Assembly: GCA_002083985.1 (NCBI GenBank)
Contig: MTER01000014.1
Span: 1-8,359, forward strand
DNA from: Candidatus Altarchaeales archaeon A3
GTDB lineage: Archaea; Altiarchaeota; Altiarchaeia; Altiarchaeales; Altiarchaeaceae
Length of the DNA: 8,359 nt
Direction: 5' to 3'
Of the stretch, positions 1 to 5,525 are shown piece by piece (positions within the stretch are counted from its first letter, which is position 1; each line of letters opens with the position of its first letter). Below the pieces are notes generated by a model that saw only the letters and a list, made by a program, of their open reading frames with translations, was not told the origin of the DNA and did not search any database. Position numbers and translations under genes: made by a program.

Positions 1-78
1 AAAAACACCTTTAAATTTGTTTTTTTCTTGCCACCAAAATTTTACAATTTTCAGGGTCAAAAACTCATAACTTTCAAA
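1..78 (-). repeat. 78-bp dispersed repeat, copy A (inverted relative to copy B)
   Basis: Read on the minus strand from 78 to 1, this segment aligns without gaps to plus-strand 5409-5486. By hand count 61 of 78 positions match. The matches concentrate in blocks: AAAGTTATG, TTTTGAC, GGTGGCAA and a perfect 15-nt end, TTTAAAGGTGTTTTT. It lies about 60 nt downstream of the leftward helicase stop, in the same sense as that gene, and ends in a T-run. It may be a 3'-end/terminator element, a small RNA gene or a miniature mobile element. Copy A touches the window edge, so its true outer end is unknown. Confidence 0.7.
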
Positions 79-137
79 GATAGGTAATAAAATTTTTATT
101 CTTTTAAGTATTACAAATTTATATTTTTATCTGAAAT

Positions 138-2168
138 TTATATCTCTTCAACCTCTTTCTTAATATCTGCTGCTATCTTTTTGCTATTCAAAATTTTTAC
201 AATATCCTCCACGCTTGCCTTCCTCAACATTTCTTTATTTACAAAGCCGGCATTAAACAACGCTCTTGCCCTGACCCTTCCGATTCCTTTCACACTTATC
301 AATTCAATTAATTCCTTCCTTATTCCATACTTGACCCTGACATGCATTTCCATTAACTGCTTTAACTGTGGAAATTTTAAAATTTTTCCCATTTCACAGG
401 CAGCATAAGTCAGCCACTGTAAAATTTCAACCTTCTGATGCAGCAATCCCGGCGCCGCATTAAATTCCGAATAGATATAATTTTCGCTTTTTTCGTTGAG
501 CCACGCATTGAACATATTTGCCGTTTTAAATCTCTCTAAATATTTATCTCCTCCGATTTCCTCAAGATATTTGTGTTTCTCTAATGATAAAAATTCACCG
601 AGAATATCATCCTCTTCGTCCCTGTTTATATAAAGCAAAAGCATTTCCGTTGCCATACACAAAATAAAAAGTGTGTCAATGTCATCGTAACTGCCAAAGT
701 AATGCTTATCTGAAAAATTTTCAATATATTGACTTGCTGTTAACGGATCTATGTACATCTGATTGAGCCGGTTTCCCACAGGTGTTAAATTTAACTTTGT
801 ATTTTTTTCTTCAACAAATTTCCATTCCTTTAATCCCTTAATAATATTAAAAATATCATTTTCAATCTTTTCAGAATTTCCGTATCTGAACATTCCGAAT
901 GTCGTATCAAAAAATTTTATGATATCATCAACATCTGAAATTTCAGAAATTAAAGACAATATATGAAATCTTAAATTTTGTTCTGCCAGAATATATGACT
1001 GAATGTCTTCAGGTTTTCCGTTTATGTATTTTTCGCGGATGTGCTTTTCTTTTGCTTTATTTGCCATAATTATTGCGATTCCTTCTTTATCATACTTTGG
1101 CCGGCCCGACCTGCCCGACATTTGTTTATACTCTAATGCCGGAATTTCAACCATTCCTTTGTCACTATATCTGTTCAGTTTTTCAATAATCACCGTATGT
1201 GCAGGTAAATTTACTCCATAAGCCAATGTGGGAGTTGCAATAATTACTTTTATTTTTCCGTTTTTAAAATTTTCTTCAACCAGCTCGCGCTGTTTATTTG
1301 TTAAGCCGGCATGGTGAAACGATATTCCTTTCCTGACAAAATTTGATAACAGTTTGCACTGTTCTGTTGGTGATTCAACAACGTTTAAAATTTCATTTTC
1401 GGACTCCGAGTTATTAATATTTTTAAAAATTTCAAGTCCGCTTAATTCCTCGCATAAATTTTCGCACCTTTTTTTTGAGTTTGTAAATATTAAAATGTTG
1501 CCCTTTGGTAAATTTTCAGCAACTACTGTCTTTAAAGTATTTTTTGTTTCAATTGTTTCGGTCAATTGAACGGGACGAAAAGACGACTGAATTAATGATG
1601 CATTCAGCCATTCTGATAGTTCGTGCGTATTTCCGATAGTGGCGGATAATCCCAAAATCTGAATATCGGGAAAATTTTTTCTTAATTTGGCAATCAGAAT
1701 TTCATAAACCGAGCCCCTGTCAGGACTTCCGAGAAAATGGATTTCATCAACAACCAAAAATTTTAGACCTTTTAGGGAAACATTTGCCCTCAAAATCGCA
1801 TCTAATTTTTCAGCCGTGGCAAATAAAATGTCAAAATTTAGTCGTGTGTATTTGTATTTTAGTGTTTCAACATCCAAACTTTCCAGATCTCCCATTTCCA
1901 GCAGGACATTGTATCCGAAATTTTTATAAATTTCAAATTCCTTAAATTTCTCGCTCGCCAATGCCCGCATAGGCACAACATATATGGCTTTTCCGCCATT
2001 ATTTAGTGCATTGATTATCCCGTATTCTGCGAGCAGTGTTTTTCCGCTTGCAGTGGGCGTTGAAACAATTAAATTTTTCCCGTCTTTCAGCACATTTATC
2101 GCTTCTTCCTGAAAATCATAAAGTTTTACAACATTACGAATTTTTAAAATTTCTGTAAAATTTATCAT
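138..2168 (-). CDS. hel308: Hel308-type superfamily 2 DNA helicase
   Basis: Ski2-like ATP-dependent 3'-5' DNA helicase, 676 residues, close to the usual Hel308 length of about 700. In archaea Hel308 acts on stalled or collapsed replication forks. Motifs in order: Q-motif region LYDFQEEAI (17-25), Walker A TPTASGKT (37-44), motif Ia VPMRALASEKF (65-75), DEIH (141-144), LSATIGN (174-180), ILIFTNS (225-231), HHAGL (285-289), ATPTLAYGVNLPAH (311-324) and QMSGRSGRP (349-357). The C-terminus has a helix-hairpin-helix segment, KGIGRVRARALF (627-638); its RxRAR pattern is typical of the Hel308 regulatory domain and separates it from other Ski2-like enzymes. The ATG at 2168 has no Shine-Dalgarno; an A/T-rich TTATTAAT element about 20-28 nt upstream could serve a leaderless mRNA. 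The gene is intact and is transcribed divergently from the toxin-antitoxin pair. Confidence 0.92.
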   Translation of the reverse strand: MINFTEILKIRNVVKLYDFQEEAINVLKDGKNLIVSTPTASGKTLLAEYGIINALNNGGKAIYVVPMRALASEKFKEFEIYKNFGYNVLLEMGDLESLDVETLKYKYTRLNFDILFATAEKLDAILRANVSLKGLKFLVVDEIHFLGSPDRGSVYEILIAKLRKNFPDIQILGLSATIGNTHELSEWLNASLIQSSFRPVQLTETIETKNTLKTVVAENLPKGNILIFTNSKKRCENLCEELSGLEIFKNINNSESENEILNVVESPTEQCKLLSNFVRKGISFHHAGLTNKQRELVEENFKNGKIKVIIATPTLAYGVNLPAHTVIIEKLNRYSDKGMVEIPALEYKQMSGRSGRPKYDKEGIAIIMANKAKEKHIREKYINGKPEDIQSYILAEQNLRFHILSLISEISDVDDIIKFFDTTFGMFRYGNSEKIENDIFNIIKGLKEWKFVEEKNTKLNLTPVGNRLNQMYIDPLTASQYIENFSDKHYFGSYDDIDTLFILCMATEMLLLYINRDEEDDILGEFLSLEKHKYLEEIGGDKYLERFKTANMFNAWLNEKSENYIYSEFNAAPGLLHQKVEILQWLTYAACEMGKILKFPQLKQLMEMHVRVKYGIRKELIELISVKGIGRVRARALFNAGFVNKEMLRKASVEDIVKILNSKKIAADIKKEVEEI

Positions 2169-2185
2169 CTTTTTGTTTGTTCTTT

Positions 2186-2195
2186 CTAATTAATA
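2186..2195. promoter_or_regulatory. Candidate shared TATA-like element between helicase and antitoxin
   Basis: Only 27 nt separate the helicase start (2168) from the first possible antitoxin ATG (2196). The segment TAATTAATA within them is close to self-complementary, so it can be read either way. On the plus strand its centre is about 27 nt before the ATG at 2217, the archaeal spacing for a leaderless start there. On the minus strand it is about 20-28 nt before the helicase ATG. Placement is inferred from sequence and spacing only. Confidence 0.35.
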
Positions 2196-2435
2196 ATGAA
2201 AAATAAACTAATCAAAATGGAGGTAACATTAGAGCTGGCGTCTGATGTTGGAATACTCATCAGAGAAAAAGAAACAATTAACTTAGTAAAGAAAAGTATT
2301 TTAAATAAATTACTTGATATTGAAATGGGAAATGTCCTTACTTGTGGAAGTTCCTTAAAGCAGGAAGATGTAGTAGAATTAGACAATATAATAAAGAAGG
2401 GACTGTATGAAAGAGTAAGAAGCGAACAAGAATGA
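2196..2435 (+). CDS. VapB-like antitoxin of a PIN toxin pair
   Basis: Small protein of 79 residues, or 72 if translation begins at the in-frame ATG at 2217. The later start gives MEVTLELASDVG, a beta-strand-like opening resembling many antitoxins, and suits the TATA-like element at 2186-2195, so I favour it. The helical middle (NLVKKSILNKLLDIEM) is followed by SLKQEDVVELDNIIKKGLYERV. This tail resembles the pattern 'LTEEDALELGRKINKGIAKRY' in archaeal antitoxins partnered with PIN_2 proteins, and probably wraps the toxin. Its TGA overlaps the toxin ATG (ATGA at 2432-2435), implying translational coupling. By analogy with VapBC it would neutralise the toxin and autoregulate the pair. The identification rests on pattern and partner, not on a recognised DNA-binding motif. 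Confidence 0.7.
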   Translation: MKNKLIKMEVTLELASDVGILIREKETINLVKKSILNKLLDIEMGNVLTCGSSLKQEDVVELDNIIKKGLYERVRSEQE

Positions 2436-2845
2436 GATTAGTGATAAATACAAATATAATTATTGGAGCATTGATAAAGGACTCTCTACTTAGAAAGATA
2501 ATATTAAGCGATATTTTTGAGTTATATGCTCCAGAGTATATGTTTGAGGAAATCTTAAAGCACAAAAAAGAAATATTAGAAAAATCAGGGATTAATGATA
2601 TTGTTTTCACTGCTTTAATAATGCTCATAGAAAAACACATTTTATTAGTTCCAAAGGCAGAATATATGAAAAAGTTAGAGTTAGCAGAAAAGGTGATGAA
2701 AAAGATTGATATAAACGATTCAGTATTTATTGCCACTTCTCTCACCTTAAATTGTTCTGTGTGGAGTGATGACAAACACTTTGATTCACAGAGCAAAGTA
2801 AATATTTATAAGACAAAAGATATTATAAAATTAATCAAATTATAA
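2432..2845 (+). CDS. PIN domain (PIN_2 type) toxin-like protein with substituted first catalytic Asp
   Basis: A 137-residue PIN-fold protein of the VapC-like class; active members are Mg2+-dependent ribonucleases using a cluster of acidic residues. The N-terminus MRLVINTNIIIGALIKDS matches the PIN start, normally V-x-D-T-N, but position 6 is Asn (codon AAT, 2447-2449). Other expected acids are present: E39/E40 in FEEILKH, D93/D96 in DINDSVFIA and D113/D114 in WSDDKHF. Length and the closing WSDDKHF...IYKTKDIIKL pattern match PIN_2 proteins, so the gene is not truncated. It overlaps the antitoxin by 4 nt. Loss of the first Asp may reduce or abolish nuclease activity, leaving a binding or regulatory role. 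The pair's lack of AAATTT, unlike its near neighbours, hints at acquisition by transfer. Confidence 0.82.
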   Translation: MRLVINTNIIIGALIKDSLLRKIILSDIFELYAPEYMFEEILKHKKEILEKSGINDIVFTALIMLIEKHILLVPKAEYMKKLELAEKVMKKIDINDSVFIATSLTLNCSVWSDDKHFDSQSKVNIYKTKDIIKLIKL

Positions 2846-2868
2846 AATAGAAAATTCAAAACAGTAAA

Positions 2869-2880
2869 TTTTTTATTAAT
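2869..2880 (+). promoter_or_regulatory. Candidate TATA-like element for the SecB-like gene
   Basis: TTTTTTATTAAT is centred about 27 nt before the ATG at 2902, fitting a leaderless transcript for the downstream gene. No Shine-Dalgarno precedes that ATG. The 56-nt gap after the toxin stop is A/T throughout, so the exact box is uncertain. Confidence 0.35.
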
Positions 2881-2901
2881 CTTTAAATTAATTAAATCAA
2901 A

Positions 2902-3354
2902 ATGAATATAACCGCAAGTTATAAGGCAATTGAAGCGAGAAAATTTGGAAGCAGCACAAATTTACAAACAATTCAGATAAGCAGCAAAAGCACTTTGACC
3001 CATCTTACGAAGGCAGAAAACGGTTTATCCGTGGGATTTGTTTTTGTAAGCAATTATGAGCCGAATATCGGATTTATAAGAATTGAAGGAGAAATTTATG
3101 TTGCAGCAAATCCCGAAGAAGCAAATAAGGCACTCAAAGAATGGGAGTCAAGTGAAAATAAGCACCTTCCACAGGAGATGGCAGAAGTAGTTCATAATTC
3201 CATAATCTCTAACTGTATGATGGAGACCGCGGTTATTTCAAGGGAGATAAACCTTCCCCCTCCATTTCCAATTCCGCATGTTCAGTTGGGAAAAGAACAA
3301 AATGTTCAGCCGGCGGAAGTGGCTAATAGTGATGCGACAAGATATATACAATAA
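2902..3354 (+). CDS. Conserved archaeal hypothetical protein, possibly SecB-like fold
   Basis: A 150-residue soluble protein without signal peptide or membrane segments. The first 70 residues look like alternating beta strands: NLQTIQISSKSTL, LSVGFVFVSNYEPN, IGFIRIEGEIYVA. A linker follows with PEEANKALKEWE (71-82), then a helical part with LPQEMAEVVHNSIISNCMMET (88-108) and a proline-rich LPPPFPIPHV (117-126). This order, 'GxIRIEGE...LPPE-A..V.N.I...C..ea...are..LPPP.PlP', matches my recollection of an archaeal family with a SecB-like (export chaperone) fold, but I cannot confirm it here. The last 20 or so residues look disordered. It sits 34 nt upstream of aIF2-beta on the same strand and may be co-expressed with it. 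The role is unknown; a chaperone or substrate-binding role is inference. Confidence 0.7.
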   Translation: MNITASYKAIEARKFGSSTNLQTIQISSKSTLTHLTKAENGLSVGFVFVSNYEPNIGFIRIEGEIYVAANPEEANKALKEWESSENKHLPQEMAEVVHNSIISNCMMETAVISREINLPPPFPIPHVQLGKEQNVQPAEVANSDATRYIQ

Positions 3355-3355
3355 A

Positions 3356-3370
3356 TTTTTAAATTATTTA
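3356..3370 (+). promoter_or_regulatory. Candidate TATA-like element for aIF2-beta
   Basis: TTTTTAAATTATTTA lies directly after the stop of the upstream gene. Its middle is about 27 nt before the ATG at 3389, the spacing for a leaderless archaeal mRNA. No Shine-Dalgarno is visible. The aIF2-beta gene may therefore have its own transcript besides any read-through. The T-run could equally end the upstream transcript. Confidence 0.35.
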
Positions 3371-3388
3371 AATTTTAACTAAATTTTT

Positions 3389-3802
3389 ATGGACGACAAA
3401 GAATATAATGCAATGCTGGAAAGGGCAATGAGCAAACTTCCGCCGATGGCGTTAAGGCATGAAAGGTTTGAAATTCCAAAGATATATTCATTTATAGAGG
3501 GCTCAAGAACAATAATAAAAAATTTAAGTGATATAGCAGGTATCTTGCATCGCCCGCAGGATGAAATTTTTACATATTTGCTTAAAGAACTGGCATCAAG
3601 AGGGGATGTAGAGAAAGGAAGGGCGATAATTGAAAGACCTATGAGAGATGAGATGATAAATGATAAAATAAAAAAATACACAAATGAATTTGTATTGTGC
3701 AGGGAATGCGGAAAGCCAGATACAAAAATAGATGTGATTGAAGGACATAGAGCATTGAAGTGTATGGCATGCGGTGCGTGGAGATTTGTTAAGAAAATAT
3801 AA
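3389..3802 (+). CDS. Translation initiation factor aIF2, beta subunit
   Basis: Beta subunit of the archaeal heterotrimeric factor that carries initiator Met-tRNA to the small ribosomal subunit. At 137 residues it has the usual archaeal length and lacks the eukaryotic lysine-rich N-terminal blocks. The N-terminal helix (residues 3-16, YNAMLERAMSKLP) corresponds to the gamma-subunit contact. The central alpha/beta domain has RFEIPKIYSFIEGSRTIIKN (26-45) and the RPQDEIFTYLLKELASRG segment (55-72). The C-terminal zinc ribbon uses C104-x2-C107 and C125-x2-C128 (CRECG and CMACG). All expected parts are present. It lies 33 nt upstream of PAN in the same direction, and PAN's probable TATA box overlaps its stop codon. 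Confidence 0.96.
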   Translation: MDDKEYNAMLERAMSKLPPMALRHERFEIPKIYSFIEGSRTIIKNLSDIAGILHRPQDEIFTYLLKELASRGDVEKGRAIIERPMRDEMINDKIKKYTNEFVLCRECGKPDTKIDVIEGHRALKCMACGAWRFVKKI

Positions 3803-3807
3803 AAATA
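3798..3807 (+). promoter_or_regulatory. Candidate TATA box for PAN, overlapping the aIF2-beta stop
   Basis: TATAAAAATA begins inside the last codons of aIF2-beta and includes its TAA. Its centre is about 33 nt before the PAN ATG at 3836, predicting a leader of only a few nucleotides. The sequence between box and ATG (cattcctccgcaacataac) is noticeably less A/T-rich than the box and has no Shine-Dalgarno. The match and spacing are good for an archaeal promoter, but no transcript data support it. Confidence 0.45.
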
Positions 3808-3835
3808 AACACATTCCTCCGCAACATAACCCAAA

Positions 3836-5026
3836 ATGAATAAAAAGACAAATTTTAATGAAGGATTTAATTGGGGAAATAGTAAGGGTGACATTTCAGG
3901 CGGTGAAATTTCACAAATTTTACAGGCAGATATTTTTTTACGGATGGAAAACAAGAAATTACAGGATGAACTAAACCGGCTATCTGCTGAAATTAAAAAA
4001 TTTAAAGACAATGTACAAAAATATCCTTTTCCTGTTGCTACTGTCAGAGATGTGCTTGAAGACGGAAGGGTTATTGTCTCAATAAATTTTGGAAATGAGA
4101 TTGTAGTAACAAACGCATCTGACAAAAAAGTAGAGCGATTAGATAAAGTAATGCTGAGGAGTGATTTTGGAGCGATTGCAGAAATTTTACCAAAGTCGCA
4201 CGAAATTTCACTTATGAATGTAGATGAAAAGCCAAATGTAACTTATGCTGATATAGGAGGGTTGCAGGAACAAAAAAGAGCAGTAAAAGAAGTTGTTGAA
4301 TTGTCGCTGAAAAATCCGGAAATTTTTAGAAAGGTTGGGATAAGTCCTCCGAAAGGAATCCTGCTTTATGGACCTCCGGGAACAGGAAAAACCATGCTCG
4401 CCAAAGCAATCGCAAACGCAACGGATGCAAAATTTATAGAGGTTGTTGCTTCCGAATTAGCACAAAAATATCTTGGAGAAGGGGCAAAATTAGTCAAGGA
4501 AATTTTCAGATACACAAAAGAAAATGCACCGTGCATATTATTTATAGATGAGATTGACGGAATTGCTCATTCACGATCCGGCGAAACATCAGGGGCCGAC
4601 AGGGAGGTTCAGAGAACACTTACACAATTACTTGCAGAAATGGACGGATTTAATGCGTTAGACAGAATTAAAATTATAGGTGCCACAAACAGAATAGATA
4701 TAATTGATAGCGCATTACTTCGTCCGGGAAGATTTGACAGACTTATCGAGATTCCTTTATGTGATTACGAAGGGAGAAAGGAAATTTTTAGGATATACCT
4801 GAACAGGATGAATACCTTAAATATAAGCATTGACGAATTAGCAAAGACCGAAAATTTAAGCGGTGCACAAATAAAAGGAATATGCACCGAGGCAGGACTG
4901 AACGCAATAAGACAGGGAAGAGAATATGTTATTCAGGATGATTTTGAGGTAGCCGTAGAAAAGACAGAAAACAATAAAAAAGCCAATAGATATATGATGC
5001 CTGTTGTGCAGGAGTTGTATGTGTGA
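3836..5026 (+). CDS. pan: Proteasome-activating nucleotidase (AAA+ ATPase)
   Basis: Hexameric AAA+ unfoldase that docks on the archaeal 20S proteasome and threads substrates into it; cytoplasmic. The 396 residues show an N-terminal coiled coil (about 25-60), then an OB-like domain (about 65-125) opening with YPFPVATV, where PAN and Rpt subunits carry conserved prolines. The ATPase domain has Walker A GPPGTGKT (179-186), pore loop KYLGEG (211-216, aromatic-hydrophobic-Gly Y-L-G), Walker B ILFIDEID (234-241), sensor-1 GATN (282-285) and the second region of homology RPGRFDR (296-302) with arginine fingers. The protein ends in L-Y-V, an HbYX tail that opens the 20S gate; this separates PAN from CDC48-type ATPases. 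The first Met is accepted because the N-terminal segment before the coiled coil suits the family. A T-run follows the stop immediately. Confidence 0.95.
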   Translation: MNKKTNFNEGFNWGNSKGDISGGEISQILQADIFLRMENKKLQDELNRLSAEIKKFKDNVQKYPFPVATVRDVLEDGRVIVSINFGNEIVVTNASDKKVERLDKVMLRSDFGAIAEILPKSHEISLMNVDEKPNVTYADIGGLQEQKRAVKEVVELSLKNPEIFRKVGISPPKGILLYGPPGTGKTMLAKAIANATDAKFIEVVASELAQKYLGEGAKLVKEIFRYTKENAPCILFIDEIDGIAHSRSGETSGADREVQRTLTQLLAEMDGFNALDRIKIIGATNRIDIIDSALLRPGRFDRLIEIPLCDYEGRKEIFRIYLNRMNTLNISIDELAKTENLSGAQIKGICTEAGLNAIRQGREYVIQDDFEVAVEKTENNKKANRYMMPVVQELYV

Positions 5027-5028
5027 AA

Positions 5029-5034
5029 TTTTTT
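5029..5034 (+). terminator. Oligo-T tract after PAN
   Basis: Six consecutive T residues start two bases after the PAN TGA, with a further T-run near 5045. Archaeal RNA polymerase commonly stops at such coding-strand T-tracts without a hairpin. The A/T-rich context makes chance T-runs frequent, so this is only a plausible transcript end. Confidence 0.4.
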
Positions 5035-5138
5035 AAGAATAAATTTTGAAATTATAAATTTACTAACTTTTACATTTACTTCGTTTCTGTATTTTAAAAA
5101 TCAAATAATGTAAAGTTCTTTCAACTTGTCCTCAATAG

Positions 5139-5146
5139 TATATAAA
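5139..5146. promoter_or_regulatory. Strong TATA-like box without an assigned gene
   Basis: TATATAAA on the plus strand reads TTTATATA on the minus strand, a very good match to the archaeal box A in either direction. A plus-strand start would fall near 5165-5170 and transcribe towards repeat copy B. A minus-strand start would fall near 5115 and run antisense towards the end of PAN. No complete gene follows either way; the plus strand offers at most a 29-codon TTG-started frame (5161-5250). Confidence 0.3.
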
Positions 5147-5408
5147 ACACAATAATAAAGTTGGCAAATATAGATTTATTTACCTTTGCGAACATAAAAG
5201 AATATGCTAAATTTAATTTTGTGGGCTATATATTTATTGCTTCAGCATGAGCATTTGAGCCGGTTGCAAATATTTCGTCAAAAAGATTTTGTATCTTCTC
5301 AATAAAATAGGGTAAATTGAGTTTTGTGGTTTTACTTTTAAGTGAAAAATATTAAATTTTTTGTTTTACTACAAAATTTTGGGAGGATATACGATTTTTA
5401 TTCTTGCG

Positions 5409-5486
5409 TTTTAAAGTTATGGTGTTTTGACATTGACAAATTTATAAAATTGGTGGCAATAAAAAACATATTTTAAAGGTGTTTTT
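5409..5486 (+). repeat. 78-bp dispersed repeat, copy B
   Basis: Partner of the segment at 1-78, with 61 of 78 ungapped matches by hand and in opposite orientation. The best-conserved parts are AAAGTTATG at the start, GGTGGCAA in the middle, preceded in both copies by an imperfect A/T palindrome, and a perfect 15-nt end finishing in GGTGTTTTT. It is 382 nt downstream of PAN in PAN's sense and 39 nt past the stop of the convergent protease gene. Conservation in blocks within a non-coding context argues for a functional or recently copied element rather than chance A/T similarity. Confidence 0.7.
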
Positions 5487-5525
5487 AGCCATTTTTTAAA
5501 TATCTTTGAAACTCAAGTAGAATAA

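Larger units (their letters stand above)
5027..5525. other. Gene-free convergent intergenic region of 499 nt
   Basis: Between the stop codons of PAN (+) and the site-2 protease (-) I find no complete gene. It contains a T-run after PAN (5029-5034), a TATATAAA box (5139-5146), an open minus-strand stretch of 41 codons (5351-5229, no start codon) that looks protein-like, an imperfect hairpin (TTTTACTT/AAGTGAAA with a TT loop, 5330-5347), and repeat copy B (5409-5486). I see no tRNA, rRNA or CRISPR pattern. Candidate explanations are a decayed gene, an AT-rich small RNA, or repeat-associated sequence. The length is unusual here, where the other gene-to-gene gaps are 27-56 nt. Confidence 0.6.

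Noticed and set aside
2217..2226. GGAGGT right after the ATG at 2217 as a Shine-Dalgarno site
   Set aside because: No start codon follows at a usable distance (the next bases are aacattag), and it overlaps the favoured antitoxin start instead of preceding it.
2338..2796. A 152-codon minus-strand frame across the toxin-antitoxin genes
   Set aside because: It is the antisense shadow of the PIN toxin and antitoxin: Phe/Ser/Ile-rich with no family pattern, whereas both plus-strand genes have recognisable motifs.
2196..2845. Toxin-antitoxin pair as part of a larger mobile element
   Set aside because: No transposase, integrase, terminal inverted repeats or clear target duplication flank it; only composition and position suggest transfer.
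3379..4125. A 248-codon minus-strand frame across aIF2-beta and the PAN N-terminus
   Set aside because: Antisense shadow. The plus strand encodes two unmistakable conserved proteins, and the shadow's hydrophobic look arises from reverse-complemented Lys/Glu codons.
5161..5310. Plus-strand frame from TTG 5161 reading through TGA at 5248-5250, as a selenocysteine- or recoding-type small protein
   Set aside because: No SECIS-like hairpin or recognisable family, and the residues after the TGA (rich in Ser/Phe/Ile) look like the antisense of the minus-strand stretch.
5027..5525. Spacer as a known structural RNA (tRNA, RNase P RNA, 7S RNA) or C/D-box guide RNA
   Set aside because: No cloverleaf, no long G/C-rich helices, and no paired RUGAUGA and CUGA boxes at suitable spacing were seen on either strand.
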